DNA of 17,681 bases from DATFWC01 sp045801465. Lineage in GTDB: Bacteria; Pseudomonadota; Alphaproteobacteria; Rhizobiales; Xanthobacteraceae. The DNA is taken from the NCBI GenBank assembly GCA_045801465.1, contig JBJMSU010000072.1, positions 1 to 17,681 of the forward strand, read 5' to 3'. Numbering within the stretch: position 1 is the first letter of the stretch; each line of letters opens with the position of its first letter. The translations under genes were made by a program, and so were the position numbers. Shown here piece by piece: positions 1 through 6,180 of the stretch. Below the pieces are notes generated by a model. That model searched no databases, was not told the DNA's origin, and worked only from the letters and a program-made list of their open reading frames with translations.

Positions 1-862
1 CGGAAGCCGCCGGCGCAATGGCGTCGAAAATGCCGAGCAGCGCATCGGAATGGCCGTGCTCGTCGCCCGCGATCAGCTCGGCGAAATAGAAGTCGTCGCC
101 GGTGTACATGCGCATGCCCTTCGGCAGGCGCCGGCGCATGGCGATCTCGTGCTCGCCGCTGAGCAGCGAGATCTTCACGCCGTCGATCTTCCCGGCATGC
201 TCCTGCAGGATCGCGAGGCAGGTCTCCATCGCGGCGCAATGATCGGCGGCGCCCCAGTAACCGGCAAGCGCCGGATCGAACATCTCGCCGAGCCAGTGGA
301 TGATCACCGGCTCGCGCGTTTGCCCGAGAATGCGACCGTACACTCGCGCGTAGTCCTCCGGTCCGTTGGCCGCTGCCGCCAGCGCGCGGCTCGCCATGAT
401 GACGAGGCGCCCGCCCATGCGCTCCACCGTCTCGATCTGCTCCTCATAGGCGCGGATGACGTCATCGATGCCGATGATGCTTGACTCGAGATGGTCCGTT
501 CCGATCCCGCATGCGAGCGCCGCGCCCGGCCGCGCCTTGGCGGCATCGAGGGCGAGCGCGATCAGTTCCTTGGCGCCCGACCAGTCGAGCCCTGTGCCGC
601 GCTGCGCCGTGTCCATGGCCTCGGCCACGCCGAGCCCGAGGTCCCACAGGTAGTGGCGGAACGCGATGGTGCGCTCCCAATCGACGGCGGCGCCGAGCCA
701 GGGATCGACGTCGGCGAGCGGGTCGGCCACCACGTGCGCCGCCGCATAGGCGATGCGATTGAATGCCGGCGGGCCTGAGCCCTTCTTCGGCAGCACGATC
801 GGCTCGCCCGTCACGTAACGCTCCACGCGTCGGTCCTTGGTGGGAAGCGAAACGGTCGCCAC
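1..862 (-). CDS. DUF993 family protein (dihydrodipicolinate synthase/aldolase-like), 3' end outside window
   Basis: Reading the minus strand from GTG at 862 gives an open frame of 287 codons that runs off the left edge. It begins MATVSLPTKDRR and includes RIAYAAAHVVADPLADVDPW near residue 40, a stretch I recognise from DUF993 proteins, a TIM-barrel family annotated as dihydrodipicolinate-synthase-like. The family is usually about 380-390 aa, so roughly the last quarter is missing. The GTG start follows GAGGAGAG at good spacing. It lies downstream of the Gfo/Idh/MocA gene on the same strand, separated by about 110 bp that hold a palindromic repeat. DUF993 genes often neighbour such oxidoreductases in sugar or polyol catabolic loci, so an aldolase or lyase step there is a reasonable inference. 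The substrate is unknown. The family call is from memory of the sequence pattern. Confidence 0.8.
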   Translation of the reverse strand, partial: MATVSLPTKDRRVERYVTGEPIVLPKKGSGPPAFNRIAYAAAHVVADPLADVDPWLGAAVDWERTIAFRHYLWDLGLGVAEAMDTAQRGTGLDWSGAKELIALALDAAKARPGAALACGIGTDHLESSIIGIDDVIRAYEEQIETVERMGGRLVIMASRALAAAANGPEDYARVYGRILGQTREPVIIHWLGEMFDPALAGYWGAADHCAAMETCLAILQEHAGKIDGVKISLLSGEHEIAMRRRLPKGMRMYTGDDFYFAELIAGDEHGHSDALLGIFDAIAPAAS

Positions 863-899
863 AATGCTCTCCTCACAAGTTCAGTCCGAGGACGGACCG

Positions 900-968
900 T
901 AGCCCGCGTGGAGCGAAGCGGAATCGGGGGCGGCCGGCCCCGGATTTGGCTACGCTTCATTCGGGCTA
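900..968. repeat. Palindromic intergenic repeat (REP-like, Rhizobiales type)
   Basis: Two arms of about 31 nt form an imperfect inverted repeat around the GC-rich centre CGGCCGG. The left arm starts TAGCCCGCGTGGAGCGAAGC, and the complement of the right arm starts TAGCCCGAATGAAGCGTAGC. This matches the common Bradyrhizobium-type palindrome TAGCCCGGATGGAGCGAAGC. It sits just after the stop of the Gfo/Idh/MocA gene and before the DUF993 gene. It could fold in the transcript and attenuate or stabilise it, but it has no U-tract. Confidence 0.75.
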
Positions 969-972
969 CAGT

Positions 973-2127
973 TCATAGCTTCAGTTCCGGGACGTCGACC
1001 CAGCGCCGCTCGGACCAGCTCTTATAGCCGAGCTCGGCAAGCTGGACGCCTTTGGCGCCTTCCATGAGATCATGTTTCCACGGCGTGTCGGCCGCCACAT
1101 GGCGGATGAAATCCTCCCATTGGAGCTTGAACCCGTTGTCGTAGCCGACGTTGTCGGGGACTTCGCTCCACTGCGCGTGGAAATTCATCGTTTGCGGCTC
1201 GTCCGGGTTCCACACCGGGCGCGGCGTGTTGACCCGCGCCTGCGTGAAGCAGCGGGTGAGCCCGGCCACCGCCGAGCCGTGCGTGCCGTCGACGTGGAAG
1301 GTCACGAGATCGTCGCGCCTGACGCGCACGCACCACGACGAATTGATGTGGGCGATGATGCCGCCGGCGAGCTGGAACGTCGCATAGGCGGCATCGTCGA
1401 CGTCGGCGCTGTAGCGTTGCCCATGTTCGTCGACGCGCTCGGGAATATGGGTGGCGCCGACACAGCTCACCGCCGTCACCTGGCCGAACAGATTGTCGAG
1501 CACGTAGCGCCAATGGCACAGCATATCGAGGATGATGCCGCCGCCCTCCGCGCGCTTGTAGTTCCAGCTCGGCCGCTGCGCCGGCTGGCCCCAATCGCCT
1601 TCGAAAACCCAGTAGCCGAATTCGCCGCGCACCGCGAAGATCCGGCCGAAGAAGCCGGAGTCGCGCAGAAGCCCAAGCTTGCGTAACCCGGGAAGAAACA
1701 GCTTGTCCTGCACCACGCCGTGCTTGATGCGGCGCTCGCGCGCCGCCCGGGCGACGGCAAGCGCCTTGGTGAGCGAGTCCGCCACCGGCTTTTCGCAGTA
1801 GACGTGCTTGCCGGCTTCGATCGCGCGGGTGATGAGCTCGGCGCGCATCTGCGTGGTGGCGGAATCGAAGAACACCGTGTCGGCCGGATTGGCGAGCGCC
1901 GCATCGAGATCGGTGGTCCAGCGTTCGATGCCGTGCTCACGCGCGATCGCCGCCACCTTGTCGGCGTTGCGGCCGACCAGGATCGGATCCGGCATCACCC
2001 GCTCACCGTCAGCGAGCGCAACGCCGCCCTGGTTGCGGATAGCGATGATCGACCGCACGAGATGCTGGTTCAGCCCCATGCGGCCGGTGATGCCGTTCAT
2101 GATGATGCCGAGTTGGCGCGTCCCCAC
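973..2127 (-). CDS. Gfo/Idh/MocA family oxidoreductase
   Basis: A 384-aa predicted cytoplasmic NAD(P)-dependent dehydrogenase. The N-terminus holds a Rossmann nucleotide-binding segment (GIIMNGITGRMG, residues 7-18). The family signature CEKPVA lies at 111-116, with K113 the expected active-site lysine. The rest is the C-terminal alpha/beta substrate domain. Family members oxidise or reduce sugars, inositols and related polyols. The start is GTG at 2127; the next in-frame ATG (residue 10) would cut the Rossmann strand. The Shine-Dalgarno is only moderate. It is transcribed toward the DUF993 gene, so the two probably share a pathway. A short perfect palindrome (2159-2175) lies about 30 bp upstream and may be an operator. 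The substrate cannot be read from the sequence. Confidence 0.92.
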   Translation of the reverse strand: MGTRQLGIIMNGITGRMGLNQHLVRSIIAIRNQGGVALADGERVMPDPILVGRNADKVAAIAREHGIERWTTDLDAALANPADTVFFDSATTQMRAELITRAIEAGKHVYCEKPVADSLTKALAVARAARERRIKHGVVQDKLFLPGLRKLGLLRDSGFFGRIFAVRGEFGYWVFEGDWGQPAQRPSWNYKRAEGGGIILDMLCHWRYVLDNLFGQVTAVSCVGATHIPERVDEHGQRYSADVDDAAYATFQLAGGIIAHINSSWCVRVRRDDLVTFHVDGTHGSAVAGLTRCFTQARVNTPRPVWNPDEPQTMNFHAQWSEVPDNVGYDNGFKLQWEDFIRHVAADTPWKHDLMEGAKGVQLAELGYKSWSERRWVDVPELKL

Positions 2128-2158
2128 GATACCTGCATCCCTGTCTGTGTGTCGGGTT

Positions 2159-2175
2159 CCCGATATATCATCGGG
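2159..2175. promoter_or_regulatory. Palindrome, possible operator upstream of the Gfo/Idh/MocA gene
   Basis: CCCGAT-ATATC-ATCGGG has perfect 6-bp arms, and inside it GATATATC (2162-2169) is itself a perfect 8-bp palindrome. It lies in the divergent gap, about 31 bp upstream of the GTG at 2127 and 118 bp upstream of the ATG at 2294. AT-rich centres of this kind are typical of GntR-type operators, but no regulator gene is adjacent, so the role is inferred. Confidence 0.35.
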
Positions 2176-2293
2176 CCGCGCGGTAAGTCATGGATATCGC
2201 CGCCGCGGCGAAAATCCTTTAATCTGGCGCGGTGGCACTGGATTCGCCGATGCGGCAGTCGCGGTGCCGATGCAGACGGTGCGGGAGGACATC

Positions 2294-2575
2294 ATGCGCT
2301 CCACCATCACCGCTTTCGCTCTCATCGGCGGGCTTGCTGCAAGTGACCCGGGTCATGCCCAGGGCACATCATCACCGTCGGTTACGCCGAAGCAGCCGGC
2401 CGCGCCGATCGCTCCGGCCGCGCCGGTTGGTCATCGCCAGCCGCGCCCGAGCGACGTGCAAACGGGAGCGAATCCGTCACCGCCGGCCCCGATGACGAGT
2501 ACGACGGGCTCGGGTGCGGACGACCTGGATGCGCAGCTGAACCGGGTGCTGAACGGTATCTGCCGCGGCTGCTGA
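2294..2575 (+). CDS. Small exported proline-rich protein, unknown function
   Basis: A 93-aa protein. The start is ATG at 2294, preceded by GGGAGG about 7 nt upstream. The frame is open much further upstream, but only this start gives a Sec-type signal peptide: MRST, then a hydrophobic stretch (ITAFALIGGLAA), then GHAQ with likely cleavage before GTSS. The mature part is rich in Pro, Ala and Ser up to about residue 68, then a short charged segment (DDLDAQLNRVLN) leads to a C-terminal CRGC. Those two cysteines could form a disulfide or bind a metal in the periplasm. I do not recognise a named family. It has no downstream partner on its strand and diverges from the Gfo/Idh/MocA gene. Confidence 0.7.
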   Translation: MRSTITAFALIGGLAASDPGHAQGTSSPSVTPKQPAAPIAPAAPVGHRQPRPSDVQTGANPSPPAPMTSTTGSGADDLDAQLNRVLNGICRGC

Positions 2576-2592
2576 CGCACGTTCCGGCGCGG

Positions 2593-2629
2593 AAAATAAA
2601 AGGACCCCGGCGGGGAGAGACCGGGGCCC
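2593..2629 (-). terminator. Intrinsic terminator reading on the minus strand
   Basis: Arms at 2602-2610 and 2621-2629 pair over 9 bp (GGACCCCGG with CCGGGGCCC, one mismatch) around a 10-nt loop. On the minus strand the hairpin is followed directly by TTTTATTTT (2601-2593), a textbook rho-independent terminator. On the plus strand no T-run follows, although the hairpin may still help end the 2294-2575 transcript. Confidence 0.85.
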
Positions 2630-2674
2630 ATTAAGCCGGACGCCAGGGGAGGGGGGAGAAATGTCGTCCGGCAT
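2593..2674 (-). ncRNA. Candidate small RNA with C-rich anti-Shine-Dalgarno loop
   Basis: No protein gene explains this stretch. Reading on the minus strand from just after an EcfG-type promoter (2706-2681), the predicted RNA of about 82 nt opens with a perfect 8-bp stem (GCCGGACG 2672-2665, CGTCCGGC 2642-2635). The 22-nt loop contains TCTCCCCCCTCCCC, complementary to ribosome-binding purine runs. It ends with the strong terminator at 2629-2593. C-rich loops exposed on 5' hairpins are a known target-recognition device in alphaproteobacterial small RNAs, for example Caulobacter GsrN, which is driven by the general-stress sigma factor. Homology to GsrN is not claimed. The layout and function are inferred; promoter, hairpin and terminator are directly visible. 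Confidence 0.6.
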
Positions 2675-2680
2675 CCTGTC

Positions 2681-2706
2681 AACGATGCAACGTTGGCGAG
2701 GGTTCC
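2681..2706 (-). promoter_or_regulatory. EcfG-type (general stress sigma) promoter for the candidate sRNA
   Basis: On the minus strand GGAAC (2706-2702) is followed after exactly 17 nt by CGTT (2684-2681). This is the -35/-10 pair of alphaproteobacterial EcfG/SigT promoters (GGAAC-N16/17-CGTT). Start of transcription would be near 2674, right at the foot of the sRNA 5' hairpin. Confidence 0.55.
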
Positions 2707-2771
2707 CCCGGACGCAGGAAAAAACTGAAAACAGGTTCCTTCGTCTTTCGTCGCATCGGTACCGGAGACCC

Positions 2772-2978
2772 CTATTCGAGCTCGATTGCCCCGTCGATCT
2801 CGAAGGATAAGCCAATTCCCTCGACGGTGACGATAGCCTTGGCCGGCAGTGCCTCGCGGCCTTTCAGTCGGCCAGTCGACACTGCCTCGCGAACCGCTTT
2901 CTCGATTTCCCGCTGGGCGGTGACGCCGAGCTTCTTCAGGAACTTGCGCACACTCGTGTTCAGTGCATCCTCGTTCAT
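2772..2978 (-). CDS. DUF6494 family small protein
   Basis: A 68-aa protein, MNEDALNTSVRKFLKKLGV at the N-terminus, ending FEIDGAIELE. I recognise the pattern (MNEDxxNxSxRKFLKKxGVTxQREIEKAVR... then a short beta-rich end) as DUF6494, a cytoplasmic family of unknown function. The start at 2978 is fixed by AGGAGG eight bases upstream; a longer frame to 3053 adds residues unlike the family. The N-terminal half is predicted helical and strongly charged, the C-terminal half resembles two beta strands (KAIVTVEGIGLSFEID). It lies 93 bp downstream of another small gene on the same strand, so the two may be co-transcribed. The nearest terminator downstream on this strand is the one ending the candidate sRNA. 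Confidence 0.8.
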   Translation of the reverse strand: MNEDALNTSVRKFLKKLGVTAQREIEKAVREAVSTGRLKGREALPAKAIVTVEGIGLSFEIDGAIELE

Positions 2979-3071
2979 CCTCGCCTCCTGACGTCGGCTC
3001 GCCAAGCATCGTCGTGCACTCGTGCCGAGCACGCGCGCCGACGATGCGACCATCGCGCGTGCCGACTGCGC

Positions 3072-3308
3072 TCAGGGCCTGGCGACCGCACGCTCCCGGA
3101 CTTCCAGCGCGTCGGCAATTTCGTACTTGTTCAGGTGGGTGCCGTCATCACCCTCGATCAGCAACGGCACGGCGCCTTTCTTCTTGACGTTCTGCGCAAA
3201 GGCGAACGCCTCGTCCAGGTCGGCGAATTCCTTGAACAGCCAACGATCCTTCTCCAGCGGAGAGATCGATTCGGAGCCCGGCGCTCCGGTGAACACTTTG
3301 TATGTCAT
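3072..3308 (-). CDS. Conserved small hypothetical protein
   Basis: A 78-aa protein starting MTYKVFTGAPGSESISPLEK. The start at 3308 has GAGGA upstream; a longer frame to 3368 adds an arginine-rich stretch that looks non-coding. The composition fits a compact cytoplasmic domain: an N-terminal strand, then a helix (FKEFADLDEAFAFAQNVKKK), a strand (AVPLLIEGDD) and a final helix (LNKYEIADALEV). I know similar small proteins from Rhizobiales but no function or family name. It precedes the DUF6494 gene on the same strand by 93 bp, suggesting a two-gene unit. Confidence 0.7.
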   Translation of the reverse strand: MTYKVFTGAPGSESISPLEKDRWLFKEFADLDEAFAFAQNVKKKGAVPLLIEGDDGTHLNKYEIADALEVRERAVARP

Positions 3309-3595
3309 GGCGGTCCTCGTTCGAAAATCCGATTCGAAGTCGCCCCTGTGGCGTGATGTAATCCTCATGTCGTTTGTGCGCGAGACGTCGCATTGGATTC
3401 ATCGATCAACAATTTCCGTCCGCCGCGAAGGCGGCTGCGGATCGTCGTGCAGTCCGGTAACAGCTTGGATTTCGGTGGGATTCACGCACGAGCCATAAAG
3501 TCGCCGCGGTTCACGCCGAGGACATTCACGCTGCAGCCGATTGCCCACGCATCGGTGCTTGGGGACCAGTCACGGTCGGACGTAGGGGTAAACTC

Positions 3596-3997
3596 ATGAT
3601 CGATCTTCCAACGCGACGGCGCGCGGGTGATGGTGCGCCGCAAGCTGACGAAAGCGGACAAGGTGAAGCGAGCGAACGGTCGGTGCAGGAATTTCCGCGC
3701 CGCGACGCGCCGTTCTATCGCAAGCGGCCAGCGGAGCCGCCTCCGGAGAATGTCGTCGGGCACGCGAGCTCGATCATGCAGCGCGTCGCCGTCACGTCGG
3801 TGGCGGAAATCGACAGCCTGATCGGCGAGCTCGAGCGGCTGCGCGACTTCGTGCGGCAGGAAAGCGTGCGCATCCAGCGCGAGATCGAAGGCTATGTGCG
3901 CCTGAGCGAGGAAGCGACGAAGTCGACGCGAATCATCGCCGAGAGCGTTGCGCAGTGGAAGAACGGGCTGGAGCATATTGCCGGGCGCAGCGCGTGA
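3596..3997 (+). CDS. Hypothetical coiled-coil protein
   Basis: A 133-aa frame from ATG at 3596, with TAGGGG about 8 nt upstream. Residues 1-60 are low-complexity and charged (RRRAGDGAPQADESGQGEASE). Residues 61-133 form a long amphipathic helical region (IDSLIGELERLRDFVRQESVRIQREIEGYVRLSEEATKSTRIIAESVAQWKNGL) with a heptad-like pattern, the part most likely to be conserved. An internal ATG at 3776 (residue 61) would give only the coiled coil, but no ribosome site precedes it. No signal peptide or membrane segment is seen. Function is unknown. It diverges from the 3072-3308 gene and converges on the MFS transporter gene. Confidence 0.65.
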   Translation: MIDLPTRRRAGDGAPQADESGQGEASERSVQEFPRRDAPFYRKRPAEPPPENVVGHASSIMQRVAVTSVAEIDSLIGELERLRDFVRQESVRIQREIEGYVRLSEEATKSTRIIAESVAQWKNGLEHIAGRSA

Positions 3998-4025
3998 TCA
4001 TCGCCATCCGCCTCCCGGGATGATC
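3996..4025. terminator. Inverted repeat between convergent genes, possible bidirectional terminator
   Basis: GATCATC (3996-4002) and GATGATC (4019-4025) are perfect 7-bp arms around a 16-nt loop. They fill the 48-bp gap between the stops of two convergent genes. There is no T-run on either side, so intrinsic termination is uncertain. Confidence 0.3.
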
Positions 4026-4045
4026 CTCTGACATCCGCAGTGCGG

Positions 4046-5485
4046 TCAATCGACAAAGGCGAGGGGCCGCGCCACCATTTCCAGGGACTTGCGCTCGGCC
4101 GCGACGCCCCAGCGCCATGCGATCAGCGCCGCCGCAATCATCAAGACCGAGCCCAGGATGTAACCGCCGAACAGGCTCGCGCGCGAGCCGGTATCGATCA
4201 GCATGCCGAACAACCACGGGCCGGCAATGCCGCCGATGCCGGTGCCGATCGCATAGAAGAAGGCGATGGCGAGCGCCCGGATCTCGAGCGGAAACGTCTC
4301 GCTCACGGTCAGATAGGCAGAGCTCGCAGCAGCCGAAGCGAAGAAGAAAACCACCGTCCAGGCGAGGGTCTGAGTTGCCGGCGACAGCATTCCGCGCAGG
4401 AACAGATATCCCGTGATGGCGAGCAGGATCCCGGAGGCCGCGTAAGTGAAGGCGATCATCGGCCTGCGGCCGATCGTGTCGAACAATCGCCCGAGCAGCA
4501 GGGGGCCGAGGAAGTTGCCCGCCGCGAAGGGAAGGATGTACCAGCCGATCTGATCCGAGGGCACGCCGTAAAAGTCCGTCAGCACGAGCGCGTAGGTGAA
4601 AAAGATCGCGTTGTAGAAGAACGCCTGCGCGGCCATCAGGCTCAACCCCACCAGCGTGCGATCGCGATGCACGTGGAACAGCGTGTGCATCACCTCGCGA
4701 ATCGGGGTGTGACTCCGCGTCCGCAAGCGCACGCGCGGCTGATCGGGGGGAGGTAGATCGTGGCCGTGCCGGCGAAATGCCGCTTCCACGTCGGCCACGA
4801 TCGCCTCGGCTTCCGGCGCGCGGCCGTGCGTCATCAGCCAGCGCGGGCTCTCCGGAATCCAGAACCGCATGAAGAAGATCACGAGCGCGAGCGCGGCACC
4901 GATGAGGAAGGCGAGGCGCCATCCGACGTCGGGACTGAACATGGTGGGGTCGAGCAGCACGATGGAGCCGGCCGCTCCCATGGCGGCACCGATCCAGAAG
5001 CTGCCGTTGATGACGAGGTCGGTCCAGCCGCGTACGCGCGCAGGCGTCAGCTCCTGGATGGTGGAGTTGATCGCGGCATATTCCCCGCCGATGCCCGCCC
5101 CGGTGAAGAAGCGAAACAGCGCAAAGCTCCACACGTTCCACGACAGCGCGGTGGCGGCCGTCGCCGTCAGATAGACGATGACGGTGATGAAGAAGAGCTT
5201 TTTGCGTCCGAGCCGGTCGGTGAGCCAGCCGAAGAACACGGCGCCGAGAACGGCGCCGGCCAGATAGGCGCTGCCGGCCAGCCCGACGTCGGTATTGCTG
5301 AACCGCAACGTCGGACTGTCCTTCAGGGCGCCCGACAGGGCGCCGGCCAGCGTTACTTCGAGCCCGTCGAGAATCCAGGTGATCCCGAGCGCGGCGACGA
5401 CGAGGGTGTGAAAGCGGCCCCAGGGCAGGCGATCGAGCCGCGCCGGTGTATCGGTTTCGACGACCGCCTGGGACGGTGTGTGCAT
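4046..5485 (-). CDS. MFS transporter (sugar/metabolite:H+ symporter type)
   Basis: A 479-aa inner-membrane protein with about 12 hydrophobic segments. Motifs include ITWILDGLEVTLAG in TM1 (D40), the loop 2-3 motif A GWLTDRLGRKK (86-96), RFFTGAGIGGEYAA (125-138), the mid-protein PESPRWL (211-217), and a second motif A copy, GRLFDTIGRRP, in the C-terminal half. PESPRWL and the two motif A copies are typical of the sugar porter and metabolite:H+ symporter branches, so proton-coupled uptake of a small organic solute is likely. The substrate is not readable. The start at 5485 follows GAGTGGG. An EcfG-type promoter (5562-5537) lies upstream, suggesting stress-linked expression. Length is normal for the family. 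Confidence 0.92.
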   Translation of the reverse strand: MHTPSQAVVETDTPARLDRLPWGRFHTLVVAALGITWILDGLEVTLAGALSGALKDSPTLRFSNTDVGLAGSAYLAGAVLGAVFFGWLTDRLGRKKLFFITVIVYLTATAATALSWNVWSFALFRFFTGAGIGGEYAAINSTIQELTPARVRGWTDLVINGSFWIGAAMGAAGSIVLLDPTMFSPDVGWRLAFLIGAALALVIFFMRFWIPESPRWLMTHGRAPEAEAIVADVEAAFRRHGHDLPPPDQPRVRLRTRSHTPIREVMHTLFHVHRDRTLVGLSLMAAQAFFYNAIFFTYALVLTDFYGVPSDQIGWYILPFAAGNFLGPLLLGRLFDTIGRRPMIAFTYAASGILLAITGYLFLRGMLSPATQTLAWTVVFFFASAAASSAYLTVSETFPLEIRALAIAFFYAIGTGIGGIAGPWLFGMLIDTGSRASLFGGYILGSVLMIAAALIAWRWGVAAERKSLEMVARPLAFVD

Positions 5486-5536
5486 GGGGGACCCACTCGC
5501 CTGGCCGCAGCTGCGCGGTCGAGCGCCGCCACATTA

Positions 5537-5562
5537 AACGAGAAAATCGGAACGTCGGTTCC
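5537..5562 (-). promoter_or_regulatory. EcfG-type promoter upstream of the MFS gene
   Basis: On the minus strand GGAAC (5562-5558), a 17-nt spacer and CGTT followed by T (5540-5536) match the general-stress EcfG consensus. Transcription would start near 5530, about 45 nt before the ATG at 5485. The -35 box is also half of an imperfect palindrome GGAACGTCGGTTCC (5549-5562), so overlapping operator use is possible. Confidence 0.5.
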
Positions 5563-5589
5563 TCGTGCGGTGAGGTGCACCGTTGCCGA

Positions 5590-5838
5590 TCAGGTCTTGC
5601 CGCTCTCCAACAGCGACTCTTCCTCCTCCTGAAGCGACGCCAGCAACTCGACCAAACGCCCGACTCGTCCCGTGGCAAGCGGCCTGCCGGCATTCAACAG
5701 CGGCTCGTCGTTGGCGAGCCATGCATTCGCTTCCGCAAGCTCCTGGCGGGTAGCGCCGGAAGCGATGATCTCGCCGATCGTGCAATCATCGACGCGGCCC
5801 AGCACGGCGACGACATCTTCTCGCGTCAATACCGCCAT
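5590..5838 (-). CDS. Conserved small acidic hypothetical protein
   Basis: An 82-aa protein starting MAVLTREDVVAVLGRVDD, with GGAGGAG upstream of the ATG. The first half reads like a small helical domain (VVAVLGRVDDCTIGEIIASGATRQELAEANAWL), followed by a motif (NDEPLLNAGRPLATGRVGRLVELL) and an acidic tail (LQEEEESLLESGKT). I recall similar short proteins in Bradyrhizobium but no assigned function; the helix-rich start could mediate protein contacts. It precedes the MFS gene by 104 bp on the same strand, but the EcfG-type promoter in that gap suggests the MFS gene has its own start. No EcfG motif was found upstream of this gene. Confidence 0.75.
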   Translation of the reverse strand: MAVLTREDVVAVLGRVDDCTIGEIIASGATRQELAEANAWLANDEPLLNAGRPLATGRVGRLVELLASLQEEEESLLESGKT

Positions 5839-5888
5839 CGCGCTCCTCCATCTGCCTGACTCGTAGAGCGGAAGGACTTTTCTTGTTC

Positions 5889-5962
5889 GAGCATGGTCTG
5901 TTCCGAAAACTGGTGTCGAGCCCGGATCAAGTCAGGGCCAGGCTTTTTCGGCATCATGCCCT
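5889..5962. repeat. Degenerate Rhizobiales palindromic repeat (GAGCATG...CATGCCC type)
   Basis: GAGCATGGTCTGTTCCGAAAA at the left and TTTTTCGGCATCATGCCCT at the right form an imperfect inverted repeat. The wording resembles the repeat GAGCATGATCTTTTCCGAAAA, widespread in Bradyrhizobium and relatives. About 30 nt in the middle differ from the usual compact form, so this copy is decayed or expanded. It lies in the 342-bp divergent gap between 5838 and 6181; I see nothing else clear in that gap. Confidence 0.65.
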
Positions 5963-6180
5963 AAGAGCGAACGTCGCTTGGCAATGACAGTTCCCTGCCC
6001 ACGATGAGTTCGGCGCAGGCGCGCCAATTCGGACAAAGGTTAGAAAGCTGGGGATTACTGTTTCGGGCTGCCTAGTTTTAGCCGTGGATTGGGCTGAAAA
6101 TTCGCAATCTCGCCCATCTGACGCCATGCGAAGCAGTTCTGAACTCCGTCCAATGGGTTAGAACGGGCAGGAGACGTGAA

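Noticed and set aside
3933..5693. 586-codon minus-strand open frame
   Set aside because: It is a shifted frame over the MFS transporter, whose 479-aa frame has all membrane segments and motifs.
5900..5904. GGAAC on the minus strand upstream of the 5590-5838 gene
   Set aside because: No CGTT follows at 16-17 nt; the box is part of the palindromic repeat.
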